Assembly (NCBI GenBank): GCA_036377595.1
Contig: DASUYB010000132.1
Span: forward strand, 1 to 64,000
From: Longimicrobium sp.
GTDB lineage: Bacteria > Gemmatimonadota > Gemmatimonadetes > Longimicrobiales > Longimicrobiaceae
DNA: 64,000 nt
Reading direction: 5' to 3'
In this document: in pieces, positions 18,130-26,546 of the stretch
How positions within the stretch are numbered: the stretch's first letter is position 1
How the letters are laid out: every line of letters starts with the position of its first letter
Notes under the pieces: model-generated
What the model saw: only the letters and a program-made list of their open reading frames with translations
What the model was told of the DNA's origin: nothing
Databases searched by the model: none
Translations under genes and position numbers: made by a program

Positions 18130-18222
18130 TCAGCCCACTCGATCAGGGGCGCACGAGGTCGTGCATCGCTCGATGCAGCTCTTCCGTGAGATCAGGTCCT
18201 GCATGAAGAAGGATCGGAGCGC
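18130..18222 (-). pseudogene. Decayed precursor peptide lacking its leader
   Basis: On the minus strand the frame reads FMQDLISRKSCIERCTTSC and then a stop seven codons later. This matches the end of the peptide at 33348-33494 (FLQGMISRRSCIEQCTTSC). The DNA upstream, GCGCTCCGATCCTTC, matches the 5' leader of that gene, so the ribosome site, start codon and leader-coding part have been removed by one internal deletion. No functional start remains except the internal ATG. Confidence 0.7.
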
Positions 18223-18413
18223 CGCCTGCGCTCCCACCCGCACCCCGTCCGGATCGTTCGGCCGCGCGCGAAGGCCCGAAGCGCATCTATCGGCCCCCCT
18301 TGCATGAGAACAAAATTCCCGTCAACGATGAACCGCTCGGGCCACCTGTGGAACTCACCAGCGAATCGTGCACCGTACTGAAATCCTCAATGCCAATTTC
18401 GCAGGTACATTCA

Positions 18414-18791
18414 TCATGCTTCGGCGACGAGTTCGTCCACCCGCTTCGCTGAGAACCCCGCCGTGGCGCGCTCACCGCGGACGAGGACGGGGCGGGTGAC
18501 GAAGGTGTACTCCTGCGCCATCAGCCGCACCATCTCGTCCTCGGAGACGTCGCGCTCGTGCAGGCCCATCTGGCGGAACTTCATCGCGCGCTTTGAGAAC
18601 AGCTTCTCCACGCCGCCCACCTTCGCCGCGAGCGCGCGGACCTCGTCCTCCGACAGCGGCTGCTCCTTGAGATTGCGATAGGCGCGGACCGGGATGCCCT
18701 TCTCCTGCAGGCGGGTGACGGCCTTCTGGCAGGTGGTGCAGTACGGAAGCCAGTAGACGTCGACCGCGCCGTCGTCCTTCGCGGCCGCCAT
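18414..18791 (-). CDS. Spx/MgsR/ArsC-like thioredoxin-fold protein
   Basis: 125 aa. This is an ArsC-family thioredoxin fold with the N-terminal motif YWLPYCTTCQKA; C18 and C21 form a CxxC as in Spx-like proteins. Later it has RNLKEQPLSEDEVRALA and TRPVLV, the cis-Pro region of the family. It could be a glutathione- or thioredoxin-linked reductase (YffB type) or a redox regulator; no arsenic genes are near. The ATG overlaps the stop of the synthase-like gene by one base, so both are co-translated. A truncated copy lies at 14746. Confidence 0.85.
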   Translation of the reverse strand: MAAAKDDGAVDVYWLPYCTTCQKAVTRLQEKGIPVRAYRNLKEQPLSEDEVRALAAKVGGVEKLFSKRAMKFRQMGLHERDVSEDEMVRLMAQEYTFVTRPVLVRGERATAGFSAKRVDELVAEA

Positions 18792-20053
18792 CACCCCACC
18801 GCCGCGGGCTGGCGCGTATCGGCGTACTCCGCGCAGAGGGCCAGCACCTCGGCGTCGGTGAAGGTGTGGTCGCACTTCTTGGCGGCGTCGAACACGTGGT
18901 TCGCCAGGCCGTCGTCGGCGCCGTCGAACCCGTGCGCCTTCAGCCAGTAGCGCACGTTGGAGATGCCGCTCATGTGGCCGATCTCGATCTTCTGGCTCAG
19001 CCCGAACCACCCGGCGGGAACGCCCGAGTAGATGCGGTCGGCCAGCCAGGCGTCGCCCTTGGCCTCGGCCTTGACGATGGCCGCGGCGTGCACCCCCGTG
19101 CCCGTGCGGAACGCGTCCTCGCCGAACACCGGCCAGTTGTAGGCGATGGGAACGCGGCAGGCGTCGGCGGCCAGCTGCACGTACTCGTTCAGCTTCGACA
19201 CGTCCCGGTCGTGGAGCCCCAGGAGCTTGAGGTTGACGAGCAGCAGGTCCATCTCCGCGTTGCCGCAGCGCTCGCCGATCCCCAGCGCGGTGCCGTGGAT
19301 GCGGTGCGCGCCCTCCTCGATGGCCGCCAGGCAGTTGGGGATGGCCAACCCGCGGTCGCGGTGGCCGTGCCAGTCGATCTTCACGTCCTCGCCGCTGGGC
19401 TCCACCACCTCCTGGCGGATGAAGCGCACCAGCCGGCGGACGCCGTGCGGCGTTGCGTGCCCCACCGTGTCGGCCAGGCAGATCCGCCGCGCGCCGCACT
19501 CGATGGCGGTCTGATACAGTTTCTTGAGCACCTCCGGCCGGGCGCGGGTGGTGTCCTCGGTCACGTACATCACCGGCAGCCCGTTCTGAACCGAGAAGCC
19601 GACGGCGTCCTCGGTGGCATGGAGCATCCGGTCGAGCGTCCAGTCCTCGGCGTACTGGCGGATGGGCGAGCTGCCGATGAACGTCGCCGCCTCGATCGCG
19701 ATCCCCACCCGCTGCGAGATGTCGATGATGGGCTGCAAGTCGGCGCGCACCGTCCGCGCGGCGCAGTTGGGCTCGATGGGAAGGCGGTGGTCGGCGATCT
19801 CGCGGGCGAGCGCCTCCACGTCGCGCACCGCGCGAGGGCCGGCGCCGGGAAGGCCGATGTCGGCCGAGGCGATGCCCAGCTCCGACATCAGGTGCAGCAG
19901 CCGGACCTTCTCCTCGATGGTGGGGTCGGTCACCGAGGGCGACTGCAGCCCGTCGCGCAGCGTCTCGTCGTTCAGCTGCACGCCGCGGCGGGTGGAGTAG
20001 TCGAAGCAGCCTTCAACGCAGTTCCAGTCGTGGATCAGCTCGCTTTCCTGCAT
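18791..20053 (-). CDS. 2-isopropylmalate/homocitrate synthase-like enzyme (DRE-TIM)
   Basis: 420 aa. A member of the DRE-TIM metallolyase family, which condenses an acyl-CoA with a 2-oxo acid. Seen: the active-site loop NDETLRDGLQSPS (R33-D34 motif), the metal-binding WHGHRDRG (about residues 230-237) and HGTALGIGERCGNAEMD (about 254-270). The C-terminal LeuA regulatory domain is absent (LeuA is about 510 aa), so it may be a short LeuA, a homocitrate synthase-type or a citramalate-type enzyme; the substrate cannot be fixed. AGAGGAACG lies just before the ATG. It is followed by the Spx/ArsC-like gene with a one-base overlap. Confidence 0.82.
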   Translation of the reverse strand: MQESELIHDWNCVEGCFDYSTRRGVQLNDETLRDGLQSPSVTDPTIEEKVRLLHLMSELGIASADIGLPGAGPRAVRDVEALAREIADHRLPIEPNCAARTVRADLQPIIDISQRVGIAIEAATFIGSSPIRQYAEDWTLDRMLHATEDAVGFSVQNGLPVMYVTEDTTRARPEVLKKLYQTAIECGARRICLADTVGHATPHGVRRLVRFIRQEVVEPSGEDVKIDWHGHRDRGLAIPNCLAAIEEGAHRIHGTALGIGERCGNAEMDLLLVNLKLLGLHDRDVSKLNEYVQLAADACRVPIAYNWPVFGEDAFRTGTGVHAAAIVKAEAKGDAWLADRIYSGVPAGWFGLSQKIEIGHMSGISNVRYWLKAHGFDGADDGLANHVFDAAKKCDHTFTDAEVLALCAEYADTRQPAAVG

Positions 20054-20456
20054 CGTTCCTCTGTGGGCGTGGTGCGGACGGCGACGGGCGTGGACGGGCC
20101 GGAGCGCGCGTTGAGCGGCGCTCAGCCGCGGCGGCCGGAATCTTAGCAGAACGGTCGTCCGAACGAAACGTGCCGTGCGAATGGGGCCGCGGCGGGAAGC
20201 CTCTGCCAGCGTGGACGGCGTACTTGTGATGGGATAGGATCACGGCGAAGAACAGCAACAGGACCTCAGTGCCCAGAACCGGGAACACCCAAGAGGACTT
20301 CGTAGCCGCCCGAGCGGTGATGAAAAAACAGCCGAGCAGGCAGAAGGCAATCGCGACGAACACCGCTGAAGCTGGATCATTCGGCAGGACCACATTCCAC
20401 AGCGGCGTCTTCACGCGAGCACCAGACCCACCTGCGTTTGAGGCGTTTCTTCTCAT
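20013..20456 (-). CDS. Possible small two-helix membrane protein
   Basis: Up to 147 aa. It has two hydrophobic stretches (about residues 30-50, AVFVAIAFCLLGCFFI, and about 58-76) followed by a basic, Arg/Pro/Ser-rich tail that runs 41 nt into the next gene. Base composition is lower in GC than the neighbours. The paired helices support a real product, but the tail looks noncoding; this may be a decayed gene. No family recognised. Confidence 0.3.
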   Translation of the reverse strand: MRRNASNAGGSGARVKTPLWNVVLPNDPASAVFVAIAFCLLGCFFITARAATKSSWVFPVLGTEVLLLFFAVILSHHKYAVHAGRGFPPRPHSHGTFRSDDRSAKIPAAAAERRSTRAPARPRPSPSAPRPQRNDAGKRADPRLELR

Positions 20457-20786
20457 CTGGCACCCTGTGCGGATGAGGTCCTAAAGGACAGAGCGGATGC
20501 AGTAGCTAGACGAGATGAACGGGCAACAGCTCTCCCCAGTTCCGCAGGTACCGCCGCACCAGAAGTTCCCATCTAGATCGCTCCAGAGGACTTGAAGCGG
20601 TCGATAAAAACAAATCGAGCCGGCACCCCGGCAGGGGGTATCGGCTCGTCTCAGCAGAATCAGGTGCGCCCGACGCGGCGCTGTTGAAAGCGAACCTAGC
20701 GTGTGTATCTGCAGAGGTCAAGCACTGCGTTTGACACCACCTCCCTCCCTCGGCATTCTTCCGCCGTCCACCTCCCGTTGATCGCG

Positions 20787-21995
20787 ATGCCCTCGACGCC
20801 GGCGGTTCCCCTGCTTTCCGACGCCCGCCTGAAGCCCGTCCGCGCGCTCGCGCACGAGACCGACGCCGACACGCTGCACGACCAGCTCGAGCTGGTGTCC
20901 ATCCCCGCCCCGCCCTTCGGCGAGGATACGCGCGCCGCCCGGCTGGTCGAGCGCTTCCGCGAGATCGGGCTGGCCGACGTGCGCCGCGACGGCGAGGGAA
21001 ACGTGCTCGGCGCCATCCCCGGCGCGAACGGCGACCCGCGGCCCGTGGTCGTGGCCGCGCACCTCGACACCGTCTTCCCCGCGGGAACGGACCTGTCGCT
21101 CCGGCGCGAGAACGGGCGCATCTACGCGCCGGGGATCACCGACAACGCGCGCGGGCTGGCGGGGATGCTGGCCGTGGCGCGCGTGCTGGCGCGGACGGGC
21201 GTGCGGCCGCATCGCCCCGTGGTGTTCGTCGGCACCGTGGGCGAGGAGGGCGCGGGCGACCTGCGCGGCGTGAAGCACCTCTTCGCCGGCGAGGGCGAGC
21301 TGCGGCGGGCGGCGGCGTTCATCGCGCTGGACGGGTCGGGGCTGCGCCGCATCGTGCACCGCGCCATCGGCTCGCGGCGGCTGCGGGTGGAGGTGGCGGG
21401 GCCGGGCGGGCACTCGTGGGCGGACCGCGGCGCGCCCAACCCCATCGTGGCGCTCGGCGCGGCGGTGTCGGAGATCGCCACGCTGGCGCTCCCCGAGCCG
21501 TCTCGCACGGCGCTGACGGTAGCGCGGATCGGCGGCGGCACCAGCATCAACGCCATCCCCGACGGCGCGTGGATGGAGCTGGACATGCGCAGCGAGGCGC
21601 CCGGCGTGCTCCCGCGCTTGGAGGAGAGCGTGCGCGGCGTCCTGGCCCGCGTGGTCGACGAGGAGAACGCCACGCGGCGGAAGGGAACGGAGCCGCTGGC
21701 GGCCGCCATCACCGTCATCGGCGACCGCCCCAGCGGCGAGACGCAGCCGCGCGAGCCGCTGGTGCAGGCGGCGTCGGCCATCACCTACGGCCTGGGGCAG
21801 CGGCCGGAGCTGGTCGGCTCGTCGACCGACGCGAACGTGCCGATGGCGCTCGGCATCCCCTCCATCGCCATCGGCGTGGGCGGCGACTCGGGCGGCATCC
21901 ACACCACCGACGAGTGGTACAGCAACGAGAACGGCGCCCTCGGCGTCGAGCGCGCCCTCCTCATCATCCTCGCCGCCGCTGGCGTGCAGGCGTAG
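20787..21995 (+). CDS. M20-family metallopeptidase
   Basis: 402 aa. This family hydrolyses dipeptides or N-acyl amino acids using two zinc ions. Zinc and catalytic motifs in order: AAHLDTVFP (His and Asp), GITDNARG (bridging Asp), GTVGEEGAGDLRG (catalytic Glu pair), ALDGSG, the dimerisation domain (VEVAGPGGHSWADRGAPNP) and the C-terminal HTTDEW histidine. The ATG at 20787 is used because homology begins soon after it; the frame is open to 20703. There is no signal peptide, so it is probably cytoplasmic. The region 20457-20786 upstream shows no gene. The substrate is unknown. Confidence 0.9.
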   Translation: MPSTPAVPLLSDARLKPVRALAHETDADTLHDQLELVSIPAPPFGEDTRAARLVERFREIGLADVRRDGEGNVLGAIPGANGDPRPVVVAAHLDTVFPAGTDLSLRRENGRIYAPGITDNARGLAGMLAVARVLARTGVRPHRPVVFVGTVGEEGAGDLRGVKHLFAGEGELRRAAAFIALDGSGLRRIVHRAIGSRRLRVEVAGPGGHSWADRGAPNPIVALGAAVSEIATLALPEPSRTALTVARIGGGTSINAIPDGAWMELDMRSEAPGVLPRLEESVRGVLARVVDEENATRRKGTEPLAAAITVIGDRPSGETQPREPLVQAASAITYGLGQRPELVGSSTDANVPMALGIPSIAIGVGGDSGGIHTTDEWYSNENGALGVERALLIILAAAGVQA

Positions 21996-22216
21996 ACGCA
22001 GACGCTCCCCGCATCATCACTTCGCGCCAATGCAGATCGCCCCACGTCGGCATCCGCGTGGGTGATCTGCATCCCCATCTCTCAATATCACAGCCGAATC
22101 GATTCGCAAAGCCGGAGAGATATCCTTTTAGCGCCACGGTTCACCCGGTATCATGCGGTTGCGCCCTTCAGATCCGGAGGCGCACGGCCGTGAACCGTTC
22201 ACGTGGGGGAGGCGCC

Positions 22217-22498
22217 ATGAAGAAGCTTCGGCTGATGCTCGACGAGCTGCGGGTGGACTCATTTGCGACTGATGGCCTGGCTCAGGAGGCCGGCACCGTG
22301 CGCGCGCACGAGAGCCTGCTCCGCTGCACCGAGACATGCGACACCGGCGACTTCACGTGCGACGGTGGCGGCAACACCTGCGACGACGCCAACAGCTGCC
22401 AGATCAGCTGCTCCGACTGCAACTCGTACTACTGCGCCACGGGCGGCGTGTCGTGCGGCCGGTTGTCGTGCGTGTACACCTGCGCGGTCGGGTGCTGA
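22217..22498 (+). CDS. Lanthipeptide-like precursor peptide, 12 cysteines
   Basis: 93 aa. The leader MKKLRLMLDELRVDSFATD is followed by GTVRAHE and a Cys/Ser/Thr-rich core with 12 cysteines (for example TCDTGDFTCDGGGNTCDD and SCSDCNSYYC). The leader form is like that of pinensin-type class I lanthipeptides, in which Ser/Thr are dehydrated and joined to Cys. GGGGGAGGCGCC precedes the ATG. It is monocistronic, with its own terminator at 22531. No LanB, LanC or LanM gene is in the window, so modification is inferred only from the leader and core. Confidence 0.8.
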   Translation: MKKLRLMLDELRVDSFATDGLAQEAGTVRAHESLLRCTETCDTGDFTCDGGGNTCDDANSCQISCSDCNSYYCATGGVSCGRLSCVYTCAVGC

Positions 22499-22530
22499 CG
22501 CTCCGCTGAGTAGATCCCCGGACCGGTACG

Positions 22531-22565
22531 GAAGGGCCGCACTCCCCGCCGGAGAGCGGCCCTTC
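22531..22565 (+). terminator. Terminator of the first precursor gene
   Basis: A perfect inverted repeat GAAGGGCCGC / GCGGCCCTTC with a 15-nt loop, 33 nt after the stop. Confidence 0.7.
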
Positions 22566-22738
22566 GTCGACGCTTCATCCCCCTCCGTCCATCCCTCCCC
22601 CACCGCTCTCCGCGTCAGCTCCGCGCGGCCGGTCACATTTCCGGCACCCCGGCGCCGTATCGCGCGTCCTATAGACGGCGCGGAACGCGCCTGGCCGCGA
22701 CCCCATCCGCGGCCACCCCTCGGACCGGAGACCCTACC

Positions 22739-22990
22739 ATGCGCAAGATCAGGCTCGACATGGACGACCTGCAGGTGGTGTCGTTCACCACGCAGAAGGC
22801 GGAGAACAAGGAGGGCACCGTGCACGCCCACGCGCAGACCGAGTGGAACACCTGCCAGGGCGGCACCTGCGACCCCGGCGACACCTGCTGGGACAGCTGC
22901 GACGGCGTGTGCGGCACCTACTTCTGCGCGCCGACCGAGGGGAGCTCCTGCCAGCAGGTAAGCTGCGTCATCTGGTCGTGCCGCTGCTGA
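22739..22990 (+). CDS. Lanthipeptide-like precursor peptide, copy 1 of a tandem pair
   Basis: 83 aa. The leader MRKIRLDMDDLQVVSFTTQ is followed by GTVHAHA and a core containing TCWDSCDGVCGTYFCAPT and SSCQQVSCVIWSCRC. The core ends in cysteine. It is very similar to the gene at 23227, including upstream DNA (GGCGCGGAACGCGCCTGGCC against GGCGCCGGAGCGCGCCCGGC) and the terminator, so the two arose by tandem duplication. A candidate class I lanthipeptide-like precursor; the modifying enzymes must be encoded elsewhere. Confidence 0.82.
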   Translation: MRKIRLDMDDLQVVSFTTQKAENKEGTVHAHAQTEWNTCQGGTCDPGDTCWDSCDGVCGTYFCAPTEGSSCQQVSCVIWSCRC

Positions 22991-23012
22991 ACCGCGCGTG
23001 CCGGCCGAGCTC

Positions 23013-23047
23013 GAAGCCCCGCCCCGGATGCTCCGGAGCGGGGCTTC
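23013..23047 (+). terminator. Terminator of precursor copy 1
   Basis: Arms GAAGCCCCG / CGGGGCTTC around an inner CCGGATGCTCCGG hairpin. Almost identical to 23507-23541. Confidence 0.75.
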
Positions 23048-23226
23048 CGCATCTCCGCCATCCCCTTCCCTTCTCCCGCTCACCTCTTTCCTGCCGCCTC
23101 CCACATCCGCTCCGCGCAACCAGTCACATCACCGCCAATCCCGTCCCATGCCAGCCGTTCTACCGTGGCGCCGGAGCGCGCCCGGCCGCGACCATCCCGC
23201 GGCCGAACCCCGGAACGGAGACGACC

Positions 23227-23484
23227 ATGCGCAAGATCAGGCTCGACGTCGACCAGCTGCAGGTGACCTCGTTCACCACCCAGGCGGCGGAGAAGGAGAA
23301 GGGTACGGTGCACGGCCACGCGGAAACTCTCGGCGCGGGCGAGACGTGCATCGGCAATACCTGCTGGGACAGCTGCGACGGCGTGTGCGGCACCTACTAC
23401 TGCGTACCGACCGACGGCAACTCGTGCCAGCAGGCCACCTGCATCATCTACTCGTGCCAGTGCACCTTCACCTGCCGCTGCTGA
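23227..23484 (+). CDS. Lanthipeptide-like precursor peptide, copy 2 of a tandem pair
   Basis: 85 aa. The leader MRKIRLDVDQLQVTSFTTQ is followed by GTVHGHAE and a core with TCWDSCDGVCGTYYCVPT, NSCQQATCIIYSCQC and the extension TFTCRC that copy 1 lacks. AACGGAGACGACC precedes the ATG. The core differs from copy 1 in length and end while the central block TCWDSCDGVCGTY is unchanged, which suggests selection on that ring region. Own terminator downstream. Confidence 0.82.
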   Translation: MRKIRLDVDQLQVTSFTTQAAEKEKGTVHGHAETLGAGETCIGNTCWDSCDGVCGTYYCVPTDGNSCQQATCIIYSCQCTFTCRC

Positions 23485-23506
23485 TCCGCGTGCGCCGGAC
23501 GAGCGC

Positions 23507-23541
23507 GAAGCCCCGCCCCGGATGCTCCGGAGCGGGGCTTC
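23507..23541 (+). terminator. Terminator of precursor copy 2
   Basis: The same hairpin as at 23013 (GAAGCCCCG / CGGGGCTTC). It also separates the convergent nucleotidyltransferase gene. Confidence 0.75.
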
Positions 23542-23564
23542 GTTCGAGCAGGGAGCGGACGGCG

Positions 23565-24557
23565 CTATCCCTGCGCCACCACCGAGTGGTCGCCCACGTC
23601 CACCTGGCCGGTGACGCCGCGCACCTTCGCGTTGTCGCCCACCAGCGAGTCGTGCAGGTCGCAGCCGTCGATCTCCGCTCCCTGGCCGACGATGCAGTCG
23701 CGCAGCTTCGACCGCCGTACCGTCGTCCCGGCGCCGAGGGTGACGTTGGGGCCGATCTCCGCATCTTCCAGCGTGACGCCATCGGCCACGTGCACGGGCT
23801 CGCGCACGGTGACGCCGTCGTTCGCCGGGGGGCTCTTCCCCCGCGTGGTCGAGAGCACGTGGAGGTTCGTCTCCAGCAGCGTCTCCGGCTTCCCCGCGTC
23901 GTACCACCCCTGCACCTCCTCCACCTTCAGCTTCCCGCCGTGGTCCACCATGTACTGGAAGGCGTCGGTCAGGAAGTACTCGCCGCCGGGGCCGGTGGGC
24001 TGCGCCATCACGTGGTGGATCCCCTCGAACAGCAGCTTCCAGTCGCGGATGTAGTACAGGCCGATGTTGGCGAGCTTCGAGACAGGCTCCTTCGGCTTCT
24101 CGATGATGCGCCGCATGAAGCCCTGCTCGTCGGTCTGGATCACCCCGAAGCGCTGGTAGTCCTCGACCTCCTTGGCCCAGATCACCCCCGCCACGCCCTC
24201 GGGAAGGCGGTTGACGACGGTCAGGTCGGCATCGAACAGCGTGTCGACGAAGATGATGAGCAGGTCTTCGCGCACGAACGGCTCGGCCAGGCGGATGGCG
24301 TCGGCGGTGCCGTTCTGCTCCACCTGCTCCACGTACTCGGCGTGGAAGTCGGGGTACTCGGCGCGCATGTACGCCTCGACCTTCTCCTTCAGGTGCCCGG
24401 TGATGAGCACCGCCTCGTGCACGCCCAGCTGGCGGAGGTCGTCGAGGATGTAGGAGAGGACGGGCTTGTCGCCCACCTTCAGCAGCGGCTTGGGGGTCAC
24501 GTGCGTGTGGGGGCGAAGGCGCGTGCCCTTCCCCGCCACCGGCATGACGACGATCAC
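23565..24557 (-). CDS. Sugar-phosphate nucleotidyltransferase with left-handed helix tail
   Basis: 330 aa. The N-terminal nucleotidyltransferase domain has the signature MPVAGKGTRLRPHTHVTPKP (from about residue 5) that binds NTP, and IIFVDTLFDAD as the metal site. After about residue 245 the chain has hexapeptide-like repeats (VREPVHVADGVTLEDAEIGP, LGAGTTVRRS) typical of a left-handed beta helix. It should make an NDP-sugar (glucose- or mannose-1-phosphate as likely substrates) for surface glycans. The GTG at 24557 with CGGAGA upstream is preferred; ATG at 24545 is the alternative. The long upstream frame extension is not supported. Confidence 0.88.
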   Translation of the reverse strand: MIVVMPVAGKGTRLRPHTHVTPKPLLKVGDKPVLSYILDDLRQLGVHEAVLITGHLKEKVEAYMRAEYPDFHAEYVEQVEQNGTADAIRLAEPFVREDLLIIFVDTLFDADLTVVNRLPEGVAGVIWAKEVEDYQRFGVIQTDEQGFMRRIIEKPKEPVSKLANIGLYYIRDWKLLFEGIHHVMAQPTGPGGEYFLTDAFQYMVDHGGKLKVEEVQGWYDAGKPETLLETNLHVLSTTRGKSPPANDGVTVREPVHVADGVTLEDAEIGPNVTLGAGTTVRRSKLRDCIVGQGAEIDGCDLHDSLVGDNAKVRGVTGQVDVGDHSVVAQG

Positions 24558-24738
24558 GCGGATCTCCGGATGCGATTGGGGTGATTGGACGTACGGACCG
24601 GCGGGGACGGGGCAGGTTCCGTACCCGGCGCGGGAAGATGGTGAAGCAGCCGGGCAGGCGAAAGTCCGCGTGTGCGAAAGTGCTGGGGATCGCGTGACGG
24701 AGATGATATTCGATAGACTGCCGGACACCGATCCGGAT

Positions 24739-24924
24739 TGTCATCCTGAGGGCGCGTGCACCGTCGTCGCGTCGCGGACGATGCCTGCGCGCCCGAAGGA
24801 TCTTGCAGGGCCGGCTGGAGATTAGCTCAACGGGCAGGCGTTTCCGCAGGGGCGAGTAGATCCTTCGGTCGGCGCCAGACGCCGGTGCGGACGAAAGTTA
24901 GGCGCGACGCCTCCCTCAGGATGA
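24739..24924. repeat. TCATCCTGAG-form of the dispersed repeat
   Basis: Outer arms TGTCATCCTGAG / CTCAGGATGA, inner arms GAAGGATCTTGC / GTAGATCCTTCGG. The same plan as the GTCATTCCGA elements, with different arm bases. No gene inside. Confidence 0.65.
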
Positions 24925-25024
24925 ACCGGCGGTGTCGCCGAAGTCGAGATTGGGGGATGGGGATGTCGGAATCCGGCGGCGTGGATCGTTACATCCGGAG
25001 CACGCCGGAACTCCTTCGCTGGAG

Positions 25025-26392
25025 ATGAGGATGAGCCCGCGGAACCGCCTCCCCCGCACCGCCCTGCTCGCCGCGATGGCGATCTCGTCGCCCGCCGCCG
25101 CGCAGGATGACCGGCTGCCGTCGAGCGCCGTGCAGGGGACGGAGGTGCGTGTGAGCAGCGTCGAGGCCACCATCACCTTCCCGCGGTACGACGCGGCGGC
25201 GTGGGGATGGCTGGCGGGCGACGGCCGCATGCTCCGGGGCGGGTACGAGTGGCGGATCTTCATGGAGGGAGAGGGTATCCCGCGCCAGGTCCACCTGAGC
25301 GTGCTGCCGCCGCGCGACGCCCGCCGCAGCTTCCCGTCGCTCGCCGCGCTGGTGGCCGCGGGCGACGCGCGCGTCTGCTGGCCGGTGATGATGATCACCT
25401 GCGACCAGACGCCGGTGGACGCCGACGTCCGCGGCGGCCGCGTGGTCCTCACCCTGCGCGACCGCGCGGCGATCCGGCGCCTGTTCGGCCTGCGCCCGGA
25501 CTCGACGATGGCGTCCGTGACCGTGCCCGGCCGCCCCCAGCAGGCCACGTGGACCACGGTGCCCATCACCTACGTGGCGCCGCAGCTGCCGCCGCCCGAC
25601 GCCGCGCTCCGGGCGGAAGTGGCCGCCGCGCGCAGGCTCGTCCACGCGCAGCTGAACGGCGGCGGGCGGTCGATCCAGGCGGAGGATTTCTCCTCGCACC
25701 TGTGGCTCACGCCGGGCGATTCGGTCGTCGTGCGCATCGAGGAGAACCGCTGCCAAGGCGACGCCTGCAGCGAGACGGCGACCTCCTTCGCCGACGCGCG
25801 GTGGTCGGTCGACGACGGCTCGGTGGTGCGGCTGCGCGAGATCCCCGACACGGCCTCGCGGCGGCGGCGGCACGTCTTCGGCAAGCGGCCCGTGCTGCTC
25901 ACGGCGCTGCGGCCCGGGCGGACGACGATCCGCATCTCCGGGCTGCACAGCGACCTCGACACCATCCCCATCCCCGGACGCTTCGTCCCCGAGATCGCGC
26001 GCGAGATCGTGGTCACCGGTCCCGTCGCCGCCGTGCGCATCTGCCCGCGCCCAGAGGAGGTGCCGGGCGGGATCCCCATCCCCTTCCGCGTGGAGCTGGT
26101 CGACCGCGAGGGTGTCGTCTACCGCGATCCGCCGGCCAACATCGTCATCCACGACGGCGCCCCCTACCTGCACTGGCCGGCGCCGGGGGACACGACCATC
26201 CGCTTCGACCGGCTGGGGCCCGTCGTCCTGACCACCACCCCCTTCGCGGGGCTCTCCGACACCGTGCGCCTGCGCGTGGTCGCGCCCCGACGCGGCGCCT
26301 CCGCCGTCCCCGCGCGGCGCGACGGAGAGGACGGATGCGCGTCATCCTCCGTCTCTCCCACCCCGCTCCCCGCGCGCACCCGCCGCGAGTGA
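25025..26392 (+). CDS. Secreted protein with Ig-like domains, unknown role
   Basis: 455 aa. The signal peptide is about residues 1-27 (LLAAMAISSPAAAQ). No known catalytic motif is seen. The chain is beta-rich. It carries one Cys pair in VCWPVMMITC and one in NRCQGDACSETAT, and from about residue 260 has bacterial Ig-like features (WSVDDGSVVRL, then LLTALRPGRTTIRISG), the Big_2-type pattern in which a variable is judged against a rule and summed. The C-terminus is Pro/Ser/Arg-rich. Likely periplasmic or surface. An alternative start lies two codons downstream (25031). Confidence 0.75.
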   Translation: MRMSPRNRLPRTALLAAMAISSPAAAQDDRLPSSAVQGTEVRVSSVEATITFPRYDAAAWGWLAGDGRMLRGGYEWRIFMEGEGIPRQVHLSVLPPRDARRSFPSLAALVAAGDARVCWPVMMITCDQTPVDADVRGGRVVLTLRDRAAIRRLFGLRPDSTMASVTVPGRPQQATWTTVPITYVAPQLPPPDAALRAEVAAARRLVHAQLNGGGRSIQAEDFSSHLWLTPGDSVVVRIEENRCQGDACSETATSFADARWSVDDGSVVRLREIPDTASRRRRHVFGKRPVLLTALRPGRTTIRISGLHSDLDTIPIPGRFVPEIAREIVVTGPVAAVRICPRPEEVPGGIPIPFRVELVDREGVVYRDPPANIVIHDGAPYLHWPAPGDTTIRFDRLGPVVLTTTPFAGLSDTVRLRVVAPRRGASAVPARRDGEDGCASSSVSPTPLPARTRRE

Positions 26393-26546
26393 GCGGGCGC
26401 CCGCGGCCGAACGCGATCGTTGCCCCGCGCCGCGGCGGAAATCACCTTCGGAAGGACCATCCATTCGGCGGCTGCATCCAACGCGGGTGCGGCCGCATCC
26501 TCTCCATTCCGGTCATCTCGATCACCCCCACCACAGAGGCAATCCT

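Noticed and set aside
18287-18475. Short minus-strand frame with a few Cys between the Spx/ArsC gene and the precursor remnant
   Set aside because: Lacks the KKLxL leader and a ribosome site; overlaps the 3' end of the Spx/ArsC gene in another frame.
24800-24840. tRNA-like stretch GGAGATTAGCTCAACGGGCAG
   Set aside because: Resembles a D-arm (TAGCTCAA-GGG), but no acceptor stem, anticodon arm or TTCGA loop fits around it; it is part of the dispersed repeat.
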